DNA of 6,153 nt from Faecalibacterium sp. (GCA_020025795.1 JAHHRK010000089.1:1-6153), one strand, 5' to 3'. Positions 1 through 5,430 are shown, counted from the stretch's first letter. A program made the numbers and translations. The notes: a model not told the origin generated them from the sequence alone.

Positions 1-350
1 GGGCGCAGCGCACCCAGAATACCCTGCAACAGGGACATATCCCGATATTTTAAGTAGAGCCTGGCGATCAGCATGACGATGATGCAGGACGGCAGTACAC
101 ACCCCAGTGTAGCTGCCAGCGCACCCGGCAGTCCTGCAATTTTAATGCCCACAAAGGTGGCGGAGTTGATGGCAACCGGGCCGGGGGTCATTTCAGAAAT
201 GGTGACTAAATCGGTGAATTCGGCCATGGACATCCAGTGGTGGGTGTCTACTACCTGGCCTTGAATCAAAGGAATTGCGGCATAGCCGCCGCCAAAGCTG
301 AATGCGCCGATTTGGAGAAAACTGAAAAACAGCTGTACATAGATGTTCAT
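1..350 (-). CDS. CHR-family (chromate-type) transporter, second half-size subunit, C-terminally cut by window edge
   Basis: The frame reads from an ATG at 350-348 down to the window edge, giving 116 complete codons; the C-terminus lies outside. The visible part is very hydrophobic and shows two CHR-family hallmarks: the glycine run in AFSFGGGYA (residues 17-24) and TPGP (55-58), followed by a second hydrophobic stretch near residues 73-98. AAAGGAG at 366-360 lies 9 nt before the ATG and supports this start. The ATG overlaps the stop of the preceding gene as ATGA, so translational coupling is likely. It is clearly paralogous to that gene, matching it in FGGGY, the HW pair, PGP and the AG-x-x-GAL segment. 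Two half-size CHR proteins encoded side by side are known in Firmicutes and are thought to act together. Chromate export is the name-giving activity of the family; the natural substrate in a gut anaerobe is not shown by sequence. Confidence 0.88.
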   Translation of the reverse strand, partial: MNIYVQLFFSFLQIGAFSFGGGYAAIPLIQGQVVDTHHWMSMAEFTDLVTISEMTPGPVAINSATFVGIKIAGLPGALAATLGCVLPSCIIVMLIARLYLKYRDMSLLQGILGALR

Positions 351-910
351 GGACGGTTTCTCCTTTGCGCAAAAATGGTATAGCCGGCGCCCAGCAGCGC
401 GCAGATCAGAATGATGTACACCACGTTTACTTTACAAATGCAAACGGCAAGAAAGGCAGCAATCAGGATGCCGATGGAAAAAATATTCTTGCTGGACACA
501 ATGCCGGATGCCATGCGGAATACCACGGACGCAATCACAGCGCCCACGCCGGCCTGCATTCCTTCCAGCATTTGGCTCATGATGAAGCTGTCCCGAAACA
601 GGGTGTAGAACGTGGAAACGATGGAGATAATTACAAACGGTGGAATGATGGTGGAAACAATCGCGGTCAGTGCACCTATAACACCGGCCAGCTTGTAGCC
701 GACCACGATTGCACCGTTGACAGCAATCGGTCCGGGTGAGGATTGGGCAATGGCAATCAGATCCAGCATTTCGCTTTCATCGATCCAGTGATACTCCTCT
801 ACAAATTTCTTCTGCATCAGGCTGACGATCACATAGCCGCCGCCAAAGGTAAACGCGCTGAGATACAGCGTGGAGAAAAACAGTTTCCGCAAAAGCTCAC
901 TTTTTTTCAC
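347..910 (-). CDS. CHR-family (chromate-type) transporter, first half-size subunit
   Basis: This encodes a 187-residue membrane protein, the usual size of a short-chain CHR protein (full-length ChrA is about twice this). I place the start at a GTG (910-908), because GGAGG at 925-921 precedes it by 10 nt and an extended -10 promoter lies just upstream. The frame stays open for 104 more codons upstream, but that stretch is unlike the family and lies upstream of the promoter. Visible motifs are TFGGGY (residues 21-26), HW (41-42), SSPGP (57-61) and AGVIGAL (75-81). Hydrophobic segments follow at about 79-105, 121-136, 143-159 and 162-180. The protein ends in a basic tail. It is the first gene of a two-gene operon with its paralogue, joined by an ATGA overlap. 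Transport of chromate or another oxyanion is inferred from family membership only. Confidence 0.88.
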   Translation of the reverse strand: MKKSELLRKLFFSTLYLSAFTFGGGYVIVSLMQKKFVEEYHWIDESEMLDLIAIAQSSPGPIAVNGAIVVGYKLAGVIGALTAIVSTIIPPFVIISIVSTFYTLFRDSFIMSQMLEGMQAGVGAVIASVVFRMASGIVSSKNIFSIGILIAAFLAVCICKVNVVYIILICALLGAGYTIFAQRRNRP

Positions 911-920
911 TGTTTTTAAA

Positions 921-925
921 CCTCC
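921..925 (-). promoter_or_regulatory. Ribosome binding site that fixes the GTG start of the first chr gene
   Basis: The minus strand reads ACGGAGG, with its GGAGG core here, 10 nt before the GTG at 910-908. No ATG or TTG lies in frame at a usable distance, so this site decides the start and shortens the 291-codon open frame to 187 residues. Confidence 0.75.
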
Positions 926-938
926 GTTTTTTCTTTCT

Positions 939-967
939 ATTATAGCACGATATCGGCAGGCAGGCGC
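939..967 (-). promoter_or_regulatory. Extended -10 promoter of the chr operon
   Basis: The minus strand carries TGCTATAAT, a perfect -10 hexamer (944-939) with the TG extension. At 17-bp spacing the -35 position (967-962) reads GCGCCT, a poor match, as is common for extended -10 promoters. Transcription would start near 932, leaving only a few bases before the GGAGG site. A short palindrome (966-977) abuts the -35 position and might be a regulator site. Confidence 0.6.
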
Positions 968-1033
968 GGAAATCCGCTTTTTTACGAAAAGTATGGATAT
1001 AGACTTATGAAACATAGAATCCGCTGAAGAAAA

Positions 1034-1102
1034 GGACGTAACCGTCCGCTTCTGGCCCCAAACGGGGCGGCAGGGCAGATACAGGGGTCTGTCGTTTCGA
1101 CA
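1034..1102. repeat. Cluster of three short perfect stem-loops in the intergenic region
   Basis: The arms are 1034-1038/1043-1047 (5 bp, loop TAAC), 1055-1059/1064-1068 (5 bp, loop AAAC) and 1090-1094/1098-1102 (5 bp, loop TTT). The first can be lengthened by GAAG (1026-1029) pairing with CTTC (1049-1052) across an internal loop. Read on the minus strand, the first hairpin is followed by TTTTCTT, which resembles a weak terminator. The repeats themselves are certain; a functional RNA is not. Confidence 0.4.
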
Positions 1103-1241
1103 AAAAAGTACACAAAAGAAATGAAAAGACTTGAATAAAACTATGAAATGTTGTGTATTGGTATGGACGAATGATGCAAAACAAGGACCAGAGTTGTACA
1201 ATGCGCTGAAAGCATTTCGCAAACGTTGTTTATTTGTTCAA

Positions 1242-1270
1242 TTGCAAGCCCCTCCGGAAAGGCTTATAAT
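1242..1270 (+). promoter_or_regulatory. Main promoter of the mgl operon
   Basis: TTGCAA (1242-1247) and a perfect TATAAT (1265-1270) are separated by exactly 17 bp, the optimum for the housekeeping sigma factor. Transcription should start near 1277, giving a leader of about 70 nt before mglB. An interrupted palindrome fills the spacer, so repression by steric block is plausible. Confidence 0.82.
1246..1265. promoter_or_regulatory. Putative operator: interrupted palindrome inside the mgl promoter spacer
   Basis: AAGCC (1246-1250) and GGCTT (1261-1265) are perfect inverted arms around a central perfect palindrome TCCGGA (1253-1258). All share one centre (1255.5), so 16 of 20 positions are symmetric. 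The element touches both the -35 and -10 hexamers. A dimeric repressor bound here would exclude RNA polymerase. No regulator gene lies in the window, so the protein is unknown; LacI/GalR-type control is usual for such operons but cannot be shown here. Confidence 0.5.
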
Positions 1271-1282
1271 ATGACTAGTGAA

Positions 1283-1302
1283 TCGTGCAGCATTCCGCAC
1301 GA
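1283..1302 (+). other. Stem-loop at the start of the mgl leader RNA
   Basis: TCGTGC (1283-1288) pairs with GCACGA (1297-1302) around an 8-nt loop. It begins about 6 nt after the predicted transcription start and is followed by an A-rich single-stranded stretch, not a U-tract, so it is not a terminator. It could stabilise the 5' end of the message or, as DNA, serve as a second operator. Confidence 0.45.
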
Positions 1303-1347
1303 AAAATGAATATCGTCTCGTTATAAGACTGAAGGAAGGTACTTATT

Positions 1348-2478
1348 ATGGAAAAGATTTCTCGTCGTAGTTTTCTGAAGGCTTCCGCAATCGTTGCTAG
1401 TGCAGTGGCATTGACCGCTTGTGGCGACGGCAACAGCGACACTCCCGCAAACAACCCCGCTGGCGGCGACAGCAGCGCAGCTGGTGCATCCGGCATCAAG
1501 GCTGGCGTTTTCTACTACAACTTTGCTGATGCTTACATCACCACTGTTCGTACCGCACTGGACAAGCAGCTGAAGGATGCAGGCATTGCATTCGACAACT
1601 TCGATGCTCAGACCAATCAGGGCCAGCAGGTGGACCAGATCAACACCGCTATCACCAACGGTGTCAACCTGCTGATCGTCAACATCGTCGAGACTTCTTC
1701 TCCCGACGCTGCAAAGCAGGTCGTCAAGGCTGCTCAGGACGCAGGCATCCCCGTTGTGTTCTTCAACCGTGCTGTTGAAGACAGCATCATCAAGAGCTAC
1801 GACAGATGTGCATTTGTCGGCACCGACGCTCCCGAAGCTGGCCATATGCAGGGCGAGATGATCGGCGACTACCTGGTCGAGAACTTTGAGAAGGCTGACC
1901 TGAACGGCGACGGCAAGATTTCTTACGTTATGTTCAAGGGTCAGGAAGGCAACGACGAAGCTGAGTTCCGTACCAAGTTTGCTGTCGAAGACGCAAACAA
2001 GAAGCTGGCTGAGGCTGGTCTGCCCGAGCTGGTGTTCTACGATGAGAAGAACGCTGACAAGTTCCTGGTCGACCCCACCGGTGCATGGTCTGCACAGGCT
2101 GCTACCGACTACATGAACACCATTCTGGCTTCCTACAGCGAAGCTAACAAGAACATGGTCGAGCTGATCATTGCTAACAACGACGGCATGGCTGAGGGCG
2201 CAATCGCTGCTCTGCAGGCACTGGGCTACAACACCGGTAAGGAAGGTTCTACCACCATCCCTGTTTACGGCGTTGATGCAATGGACTCCGCTCTGGACAA
2301 GATCAAGAAGAACCAGATGACTGGTACCGTCAAGCAGGACGGCGAGGCTATGGCTGCTACCATCGCAACTCTGGTCAAGAACGTCAACGACGGTGCAGAT
2401 CTGTTGGCTAACACCGAGAGCTACAACTTCAAGGAAGGCGTCAACAAGATCATGGTTCCTTACGCAAAGATGAGCTAA
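1348..2478 (+). CDS. mglB: Galactose/methyl-galactoside-type ABC transporter substrate-binding lipoprotein MglB
   Basis: This is the extracellular sugar receptor that delivers its ligand to the MglA/MglC complex. The 376-residue protein opens with a twin-arginine-like motif SRRSFLK (5-11), a hydrophobic core and a lipobox ALTAC with Cys25 as the likely lipidated residue. A Ser/Gly/Ala-rich linker (26-49) precedes the type I periplasmic-binding-protein fold. The best signature is the galactose-binding-protein calcium loop DLNGDGKIS (184-192), with Glu272 at the position of the remote calcium ligand. IANNDGMAEGA (275-285) and VYGVDAMDSAL (306-316) also match E. coli MglB as I recall it. AAGGAAGG (1332-1339) lies 8 nt before the ATG. 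Codon use is strongly biased (CTG, AAG, CAG, GAC, AAC), suggesting high expression. Some apparent sugar-contacting residues differ from E. coli, so the exact sugar is uncertain. The family assignment is firm. Confidence 0.93.
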   Translation: MEKISRRSFLKASAIVASAVALTACGDGNSDTPANNPAGGDSSAAGASGIKAGVFYYNFADAYITTVRTALDKQLKDAGIAFDNFDAQTNQGQQVDQINTAITNGVNLLIVNIVETSSPDAAKQVVKAAQDAGIPVVFFNRAVEDSIIKSYDRCAFVGTDAPEAGHMQGEMIGDYLVENFEKADLNGDGKISYVMFKGQEGNDEAEFRTKFAVEDANKKLAEAGLPELVFYDEKNADKFLVDPTGAWSAQAATDYMNTILASYSEANKNMVELIIANNDGMAEGAIAALQALGYNTGKEGSTTIPVYGVDAMDSALDKIKKNQMTGTVKQDGEAMAATIATLVKNVNDGADLLANTESYNFKEGVNKIMVPYAKMS

Positions 2479-2533
2479 TCCGGCAAAAATAATTTGCGTT
2501 TGAAACATCCTTTTTCCAAGCACTGACTTACGG

Positions 2534-2568
2534 AGCGGGGCTGCCGGAAGGGTAGCCCCGCTTTTTTT
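2534..2568 (+). terminator. Strong intrinsic terminator/attenuator between mglB and mglA
   Basis: AGCGGGGCT (2534-2542) pairs with AGCCCCGCT (2554-2562). The stem continues inward through a G-U pair and two G-C pairs to a 5-nt GGAAG loop, giving 12 bp in all. Seven T residues (2562-2568) follow. I see no good promoter between here and mglA, so partial read-through is the simplest way to express mglA and mglC. Confidence 0.9.
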
Positions 2569-2589
2569 CGTGAAATCGCAACCCCGGAT

Positions 2590-2617
2590 TTCTGCCGGAA
2601 CTACTGTTGTGGCAGAA
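2590..2617 (+). other. Stem-loop just upstream of the mglA ribosome binding site
   Basis: TTCTGCC (2590-2596) pairs with GGCAGAA (2611-2617), a 7-bp stem with a 14-nt loop that is narrowed by one possible G-U pair. There is no U-tract, so it is not a terminator. It ends 13 nt before the Shine-Dalgarno sequence and could protect the 5' end of a processed mglAC message. Confidence 0.4.
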
Positions 2618-2630
2618 GCGATACCATACA

Positions 2631-2637
2631 AAGGAGG
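2631..2637 (+). promoter_or_regulatory. Ribosome binding site that fixes the mglA start
   Basis: AAGGAGG, nearly full anti-16S complementarity, sits 8 nt before the ATG at 2646. It rules out the in-frame TTG at 2607, which would place the Shine-Dalgarno sequence inside the coding region. Confidence 0.9.
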
Positions 2638-2645
2638 AGAAAACT

Positions 2646-4145
2646 ATGGAGCAGCCGGCATTGCTTGAGATGCGCGGTATCTGTAAGGAGTTCCCGGGCG
2701 TAAAAGCTCTGGATAATGTAAATCTTACGGTTCGACCGGGTACGGTCCATGCTCTGATGGGTGAGAACGGAGCGGGCAAGTCCACACTGATGAAATGCCT
2801 GTTTGGCATTTATGCTAAAAACAGCGGCACCATCCTGCTGGACGGCAAAGAGGTAAACTTCAAGAGCTCCAAGGAGGCGCTGGAAAACGGCGTCGCAATG
2901 GTGCACCAGGAGCTGAACCAGGCTTTGACCCGCACGGTTACCGATAACCTGTGGCTGGGCCGTTACCCCACTGTTGGACATTTGGTGGTCAATGAGAAGA
3001 TGATGCGTAAGCGCACCCAGGAAATCTTTGATGACCTGCAGGTTTCGGTTGATCCCAAGGCGATTATGAGCACGCTGCCCGTTTCTCAGCGGCAGATGGT
3101 GGAAATCGCAAAGGCAGTCAGCTACGAAGCAAAAATTATCGTTTTCGACGAACCCACCTCTTCTCTGAACGAGACGGAAGTAGAGCATCTGTTCCGCATC
3201 ATCAATATGCTGCGTGACAGAGGCTGCGGTATTATTTACATCAGCCACAAGATGGATGAGATCAAGCGGATCTCGGATGAAATCACCATCATGCGTGACG
3301 GCCAGTATGTAACCACCCGCGAAACTGCTTCGATCAGCATGGATGAAATCATCAAGCTGATGGTTGGCCGTGAACTGACCAACCGCTTCCCGCCGAAGGA
3401 TAACAAGGTTGGCGAGGTCATTCTGGATGTTGAAGGTATTTCCGGTAAGTACACCCAGCTGAAGGATGCAAGCCTGCAATTACATAAGGGCGAAATTCTG
3501 GGCCTGGCTGGCCTGGACGGCGCAGGCCGTACCGAGATGCTGGAGAACATCTTTGGCGCTATGACCCGCGAAGGCGGCACCATTAAGCTGCATGGTAAGG
3601 AAATCCAAAACAAAACCCCCAAGGAAGCAATCCAGAACGGTTTTGCTCTGTTGACCGAGGAGCGCCGCGCTACCGGTATTTTCGGTATCCGCAGCATCCT
3701 GGACAACACCGTGATTTCCAGCCTGAAGGATTATCTGGTTGGCGGCTTCTGGCTGAGCGACAAGAAGATGATCGAAAAGACCCAGTGGGCCATCGACACA
3801 ATGCACATCAAGACCCCCAGCTATCGGACCCAGATCCGCAGCTTGTCCGGTGGTAACCAGCAGAAGGTCATCATTGGCCGCTGGCTGCTGACCAATCCGG
3901 AAGTTCTGCTGCTGGACGAGCCGACGCGTGGTATCGACGTTGGTGCAAAGTATGAGATTTATCAGCTGATCATTGACCTGGCAAAGTCCGGCAAGGGCGT
4001 TATCATGGTATCGTCCGAAATGCCTGAACTGCTGGGCGTGTGCGACCGAATCATTGTTATGTCCGGTGGCCGTGTAGCTGGTGAAGTCGATGCAAAGAAT
4101 ACTAGCCAGGAAGAAATCCTTACTCTGGCGGCTAAGTATGTGTAA
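2646..4145 (+). CDS. mglA: Galactose/methyl-galactoside-type ABC importer ATP-binding protein MglA
   Basis: This is the 499-residue cytoplasmic double-ATPase subunit that powers sugar import (E. coli MglA is about 506). Domain 1 has Walker A GENGAGKST (39-47), Q-loop Gln88, a signature-position VSQRQ (146-150) that is non-canonical as usual in this subfamily, Walker B IIVFDEP (164-170) and switch His201. Domain 2 has a degenerate Walker A GLDGAGRTE (289-297), with Arg295 in place of the lysine. It keeps a canonical LSGGNQQK signature (400-407) and Walker B VLLLDEP (420-426), but Ser457 replaces the switch histidine. This asymmetry is typical of the RbsA/MglA/XylG family and implies one main catalytic site. 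It lies 167 nt after mglB, beyond a terminator, and 17 nt before mglC. The family is certain; sugar specificity rests on MglB and MglC. Confidence 0.93.
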   Translation: MEQPALLEMRGICKEFPGVKALDNVNLTVRPGTVHALMGENGAGKSTLMKCLFGIYAKNSGTILLDGKEVNFKSSKEALENGVAMVHQELNQALTRTVTDNLWLGRYPTVGHLVVNEKMMRKRTQEIFDDLQVSVDPKAIMSTLPVSQRQMVEIAKAVSYEAKIIVFDEPTSSLNETEVEHLFRIINMLRDRGCGIIYISHKMDEIKRISDEITIMRDGQYVTTRETASISMDEIIKLMVGRELTNRFPPKDNKVGEVILDVEGISGKYTQLKDASLQLHKGEILGLAGLDGAGRTEMLENIFGAMTREGGTIKLHGKEIQNKTPKEAIQNGFALLTEERRATGIFGIRSILDNTVISSLKDYLVGGFWLSDKKMIEKTQWAIDTMHIKTPSYRTQIRSLSGGNQQKVIIGRWLLTNPEVLLLDEPTRGIDVGAKYEIYQLIIDLAKSGKGVIMVSSEMPELLGVCDRIIVMSGGRVAGEVDAKNTSQEEILTLAAKYV

Positions 4146-4162
4146 GGGGAGGAACCACGAAA

Positions 4163-5236
4163 ATGAGTATCGAGAGCAAAACGCTTGAAAAAAAGATGAA
4201 GGCTGCTCAGGCAGAGAAAAAGCCCTGGACCGCACAGCGCGTCAAGGATACCCTGCTGAACAATGCCTTGATCATCCTCATGGCAATCGCAATTGTTGTC
4301 ATTGCAATTAAGAACCCGCTGTTCATTCAGCCGTCTTCTATTATCAACATTCTGGCTCAGACCTGCGTGTACCTGCCCATCGCACTGGGTATTGGCGGCT
4401 GTATCGTTCTGACCGGTACCGACCTGTCCGCAGGCCGTATCGTTGGTCTAACCGCATGTATCTCTGCATCTCTGCTGCAGGCTGTGGACGCAGCCAGCAA
4501 GATGTGGCCGAACATCACCCCTCCCCCGGTACTGCTGGTTCTGCTGGCTGTTATGGTGATCGGTGCTCTGATCGGCTGCTTCAACGGCTTCTTTGTTGCA
4601 AAGTTTAAGCTGCACCCCTTCATCGTTACCCTGGGCACGCAGCTGATTGTCTTTACCATGCTGCTGCTGTACGTCAAGGCTGGCAACAACGCAGGTATGG
4701 CAATTTCCGGTCTGGACGAGTCTTATGCTGACTTTATCACTGGCAGCTTCCTGAAGATTGCCGGCACTCCCATTCCCAACTACGTTTGGATGTCCCTGCT
4801 GTTGACCGCTGTTATGTGGGTCATCTGGAACAAGACCACCTTTGGTAAGAACATGTTCGCTCTGGGCGCTAACGAAGAAGCTGCCCGCGTTTCTGGCGTT
4901 AACGTGTTCAAGACCACCATCATGGTCTTCGCTCTGGCTGGCGCAATGTACGGTGTTACCGGCTTCATCGAGGGCGCTCGTGTTGCTTCCAACACCGCAA
5001 ACACTGGTCTGAACTACGAGCTGGACGCTATCGCAGCTTGTGTCATCGGCGGCGTTAGCTTCGTCGGTGGTATCGGTAAGATCAGCGGCGTCGTCATCGG
5101 CGTTCTGATGCTGCGCCTGATCTTTGTTGGCCTGAACATGATGCACATCAGCCAGGACCTGATCTACGTCATCAAGGGCGGCATCATCCTGTTCGCATGT
5201 GCACTGGATATGCGTAAGTACCTGGTCAAGAAGTAA
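4163..5236 (+). CDS. mglC: Galactose/methyl-galactoside-type ABC transporter permease MglC
   Basis: This is the membrane channel subunit, 357 residues, presumed to work as a homodimer with MglA. After a charged N-terminal tail (1-30) there are about ten hydrophobic segments, roughly at 31-50, 64-84, 92-108, 122-145, 152-171, 207-222, 251-268, 287-303, 307-325 and 333-349. GTDLSAGR (85-92), FNGFF (140-144), ANEEAARVSGVNV (236-248), the ATPase-coupling region, and ELDAIAACVIGGVSF (286-300) closely match E. coli MglC as I recall it. The N-terminus is about 20 residues longer than E. coli's. GGGGAGG (4146-4152) lies 10 nt before the ATG, right after the mglA stop, so the two genes share a transcript. 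An intrinsic terminator follows. Codon bias is as strong as in mglB. Confidence 0.93.
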   Translation: MSIESKTLEKKMKAAQAEKKPWTAQRVKDTLLNNALIILMAIAIVVIAIKNPLFIQPSSIINILAQTCVYLPIALGIGGCIVLTGTDLSAGRIVGLTACISASLLQAVDAASKMWPNITPPPVLLVLLAVMVIGALIGCFNGFFVAKFKLHPFIVTLGTQLIVFTMLLLYVKAGNNAGMAISGLDESYADFITGSFLKIAGTPIPNYVWMSLLLTAVMWVIWNKTTFGKNMFALGANEEAARVSGVNVFKTTIMVFALAGAMYGVTGFIEGARVASNTANTGLNYELDAIAACVIGGVSFVGGIGKISGVVIGVLMLRLIFVGLNMMHISQDLIYVIKGGIILFACALDMRKYLVKK

Positions 5237-5267
5237 TTTCTGGCTGGCAGTACATAATCCGTAATTG

Positions 5268-5301
5268 AAAAGCTCCGCTCACATTGTGGGCGGAGCTTTT
5301 T
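5268..5301 (+). terminator. Intrinsic terminator of the mgl operon
   Basis: AAAAGCTCCGC (5268-5278) pairs perfectly with GCGGAGCTTTT (5290-5300). Inside, a T-G wobble and CAC/GTG extend the helix to 15 bp with an ATT loop. The T-run reaches 5301. The A-tract on the left arm makes the element usable in both directions. It lies 31 nt after the mglC stop and separates the operon from trmO. Confidence 0.92.
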
Positions 5302-5312
5302 GTATTTGAATG

Positions 5313-5337
5313 GCCGCCGCAGACGTTTTCCGGCGGC
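5313..5337. repeat. GC-rich inverted repeat between the mgl terminator and the trmO promoter
   Basis: GCCGCCG (5313-5319) and CGGCGGC (5331-5337) are perfect 7-bp arms with an 11-nt loop. No T-tract follows on either strand, so it is not a simple terminator. Its function is unknown; it could be a back-up RNA end or a chance product of local GC richness. Confidence 0.4.
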
Positions 5338-5356
5338 TGTATTCGCGCGGGAGTGG

Positions 5357-5386
5357 TTGCATGATACCAATGCCGTGTGTTATGAT
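5357..5386 (+). promoter_or_regulatory. Extended -10 promoter of trmO
   Basis: TATGAT (5381-5386) is preceded by TGT, giving an extended -10 element. TTGCAT (5357-5362) is a partial -35 at 18-bp spacing. The predicted start is near 5393, leaving a leader of about 43 nt. Near the leader's 5' end is a small hairpin, GCGCC-CCAAA-GGCGC (5400-5414). Because the mgl terminator lies upstream, trmO needs its own promoter, which supports this call. Confidence 0.6.
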
Positions 5387-5423
5387 TAAACCCGAAACCG
5401 CGCCCCAAAGGCGCACCAGCACG

Positions 5424-5430
5424 AAAGGAG
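5424..5430 (+). promoter_or_regulatory. Ribosome binding site that fixes the trmO start
   Basis: AAAGGAG ends 5 nt before the ATG at 5436. It decides against the upstream in-frame start at 5310, whose 42 extra residues would be read through the promoter and have no family similarity. Confidence 0.8.

Larger units (their letters stand above)
911..1347. other. Divergent intergenic region between the chr pair and mglB
   Basis: These 437 bp contain no convincing gene. Near the left end is the chr promoter; near the right end is the mgl promoter. Between them are several small perfect inverted repeats: GCGG-AAAT-CCGC (966-977, followed by T6), TATG-AAA-CATA (1006-1016), GGACG-TAAC-CGTCC (1034-1047), GCCCC-AAAC-GGGGC (1055-1068), TGTCG-TTT-CGACA (1090-1102), TTGTACAA (1194-1201) and AATGC-N7-GCATT (1200-1216). 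A 43-codon open frame (1143-1274) has no ribosome binding site and runs into the mgl -10 box. I recognise no known riboswitch class, RNA gene or mobile-element end. Confidence 0.6.

Noticed and set aside
73..739. Plus-strand open frames over the chr genes
   Set aside because: They are antisense to two clear CHR-family genes and contain no hydrophobic or family motifs.
978..983. Plus-strand intrinsic terminator formed by 966-977 and T6
   Set aside because: The stem is only 4 bp with a usable loop, and no plus-strand gene lies upstream. An operator or chance palindrome is more likely.
911..1222. Upstream extension of the first chr gene by 104 open codons on the minus strand
   Set aside because: The extension resembles no CHR N-terminus, contains the -10 box and Shine-Dalgarno sequence of the gene itself, and is not needed for a normal half-size length.
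1321..2631. Long minus-strand open frame (436 codons) opposite mglB
   Set aside because: It mirrors the biased codons of mglB, crosses the intergenic terminator, and its sequence is low-complexity Val/Leu/Ser/Asp typical of antisense shadows.
2570..2645. A separate promoter for mglA
   Set aside because: No TTGACA/TATAAT-like pair with 16-18 bp spacing is present. The nearest candidates (TTGTGG and TACCAT) are only 9 bp apart.
2601..3479. Minus-strand open frames opposite mglA and mglC
   Set aside because: They lie wholly or mostly under well-supported genes, have no ribosome binding sites I can see, and show no recognisable domain.
5313..5337. Second terminator before trmO
   Set aside because: The hairpin is GC-rich but has no T-tract on either side, and the real terminator lies just upstream.
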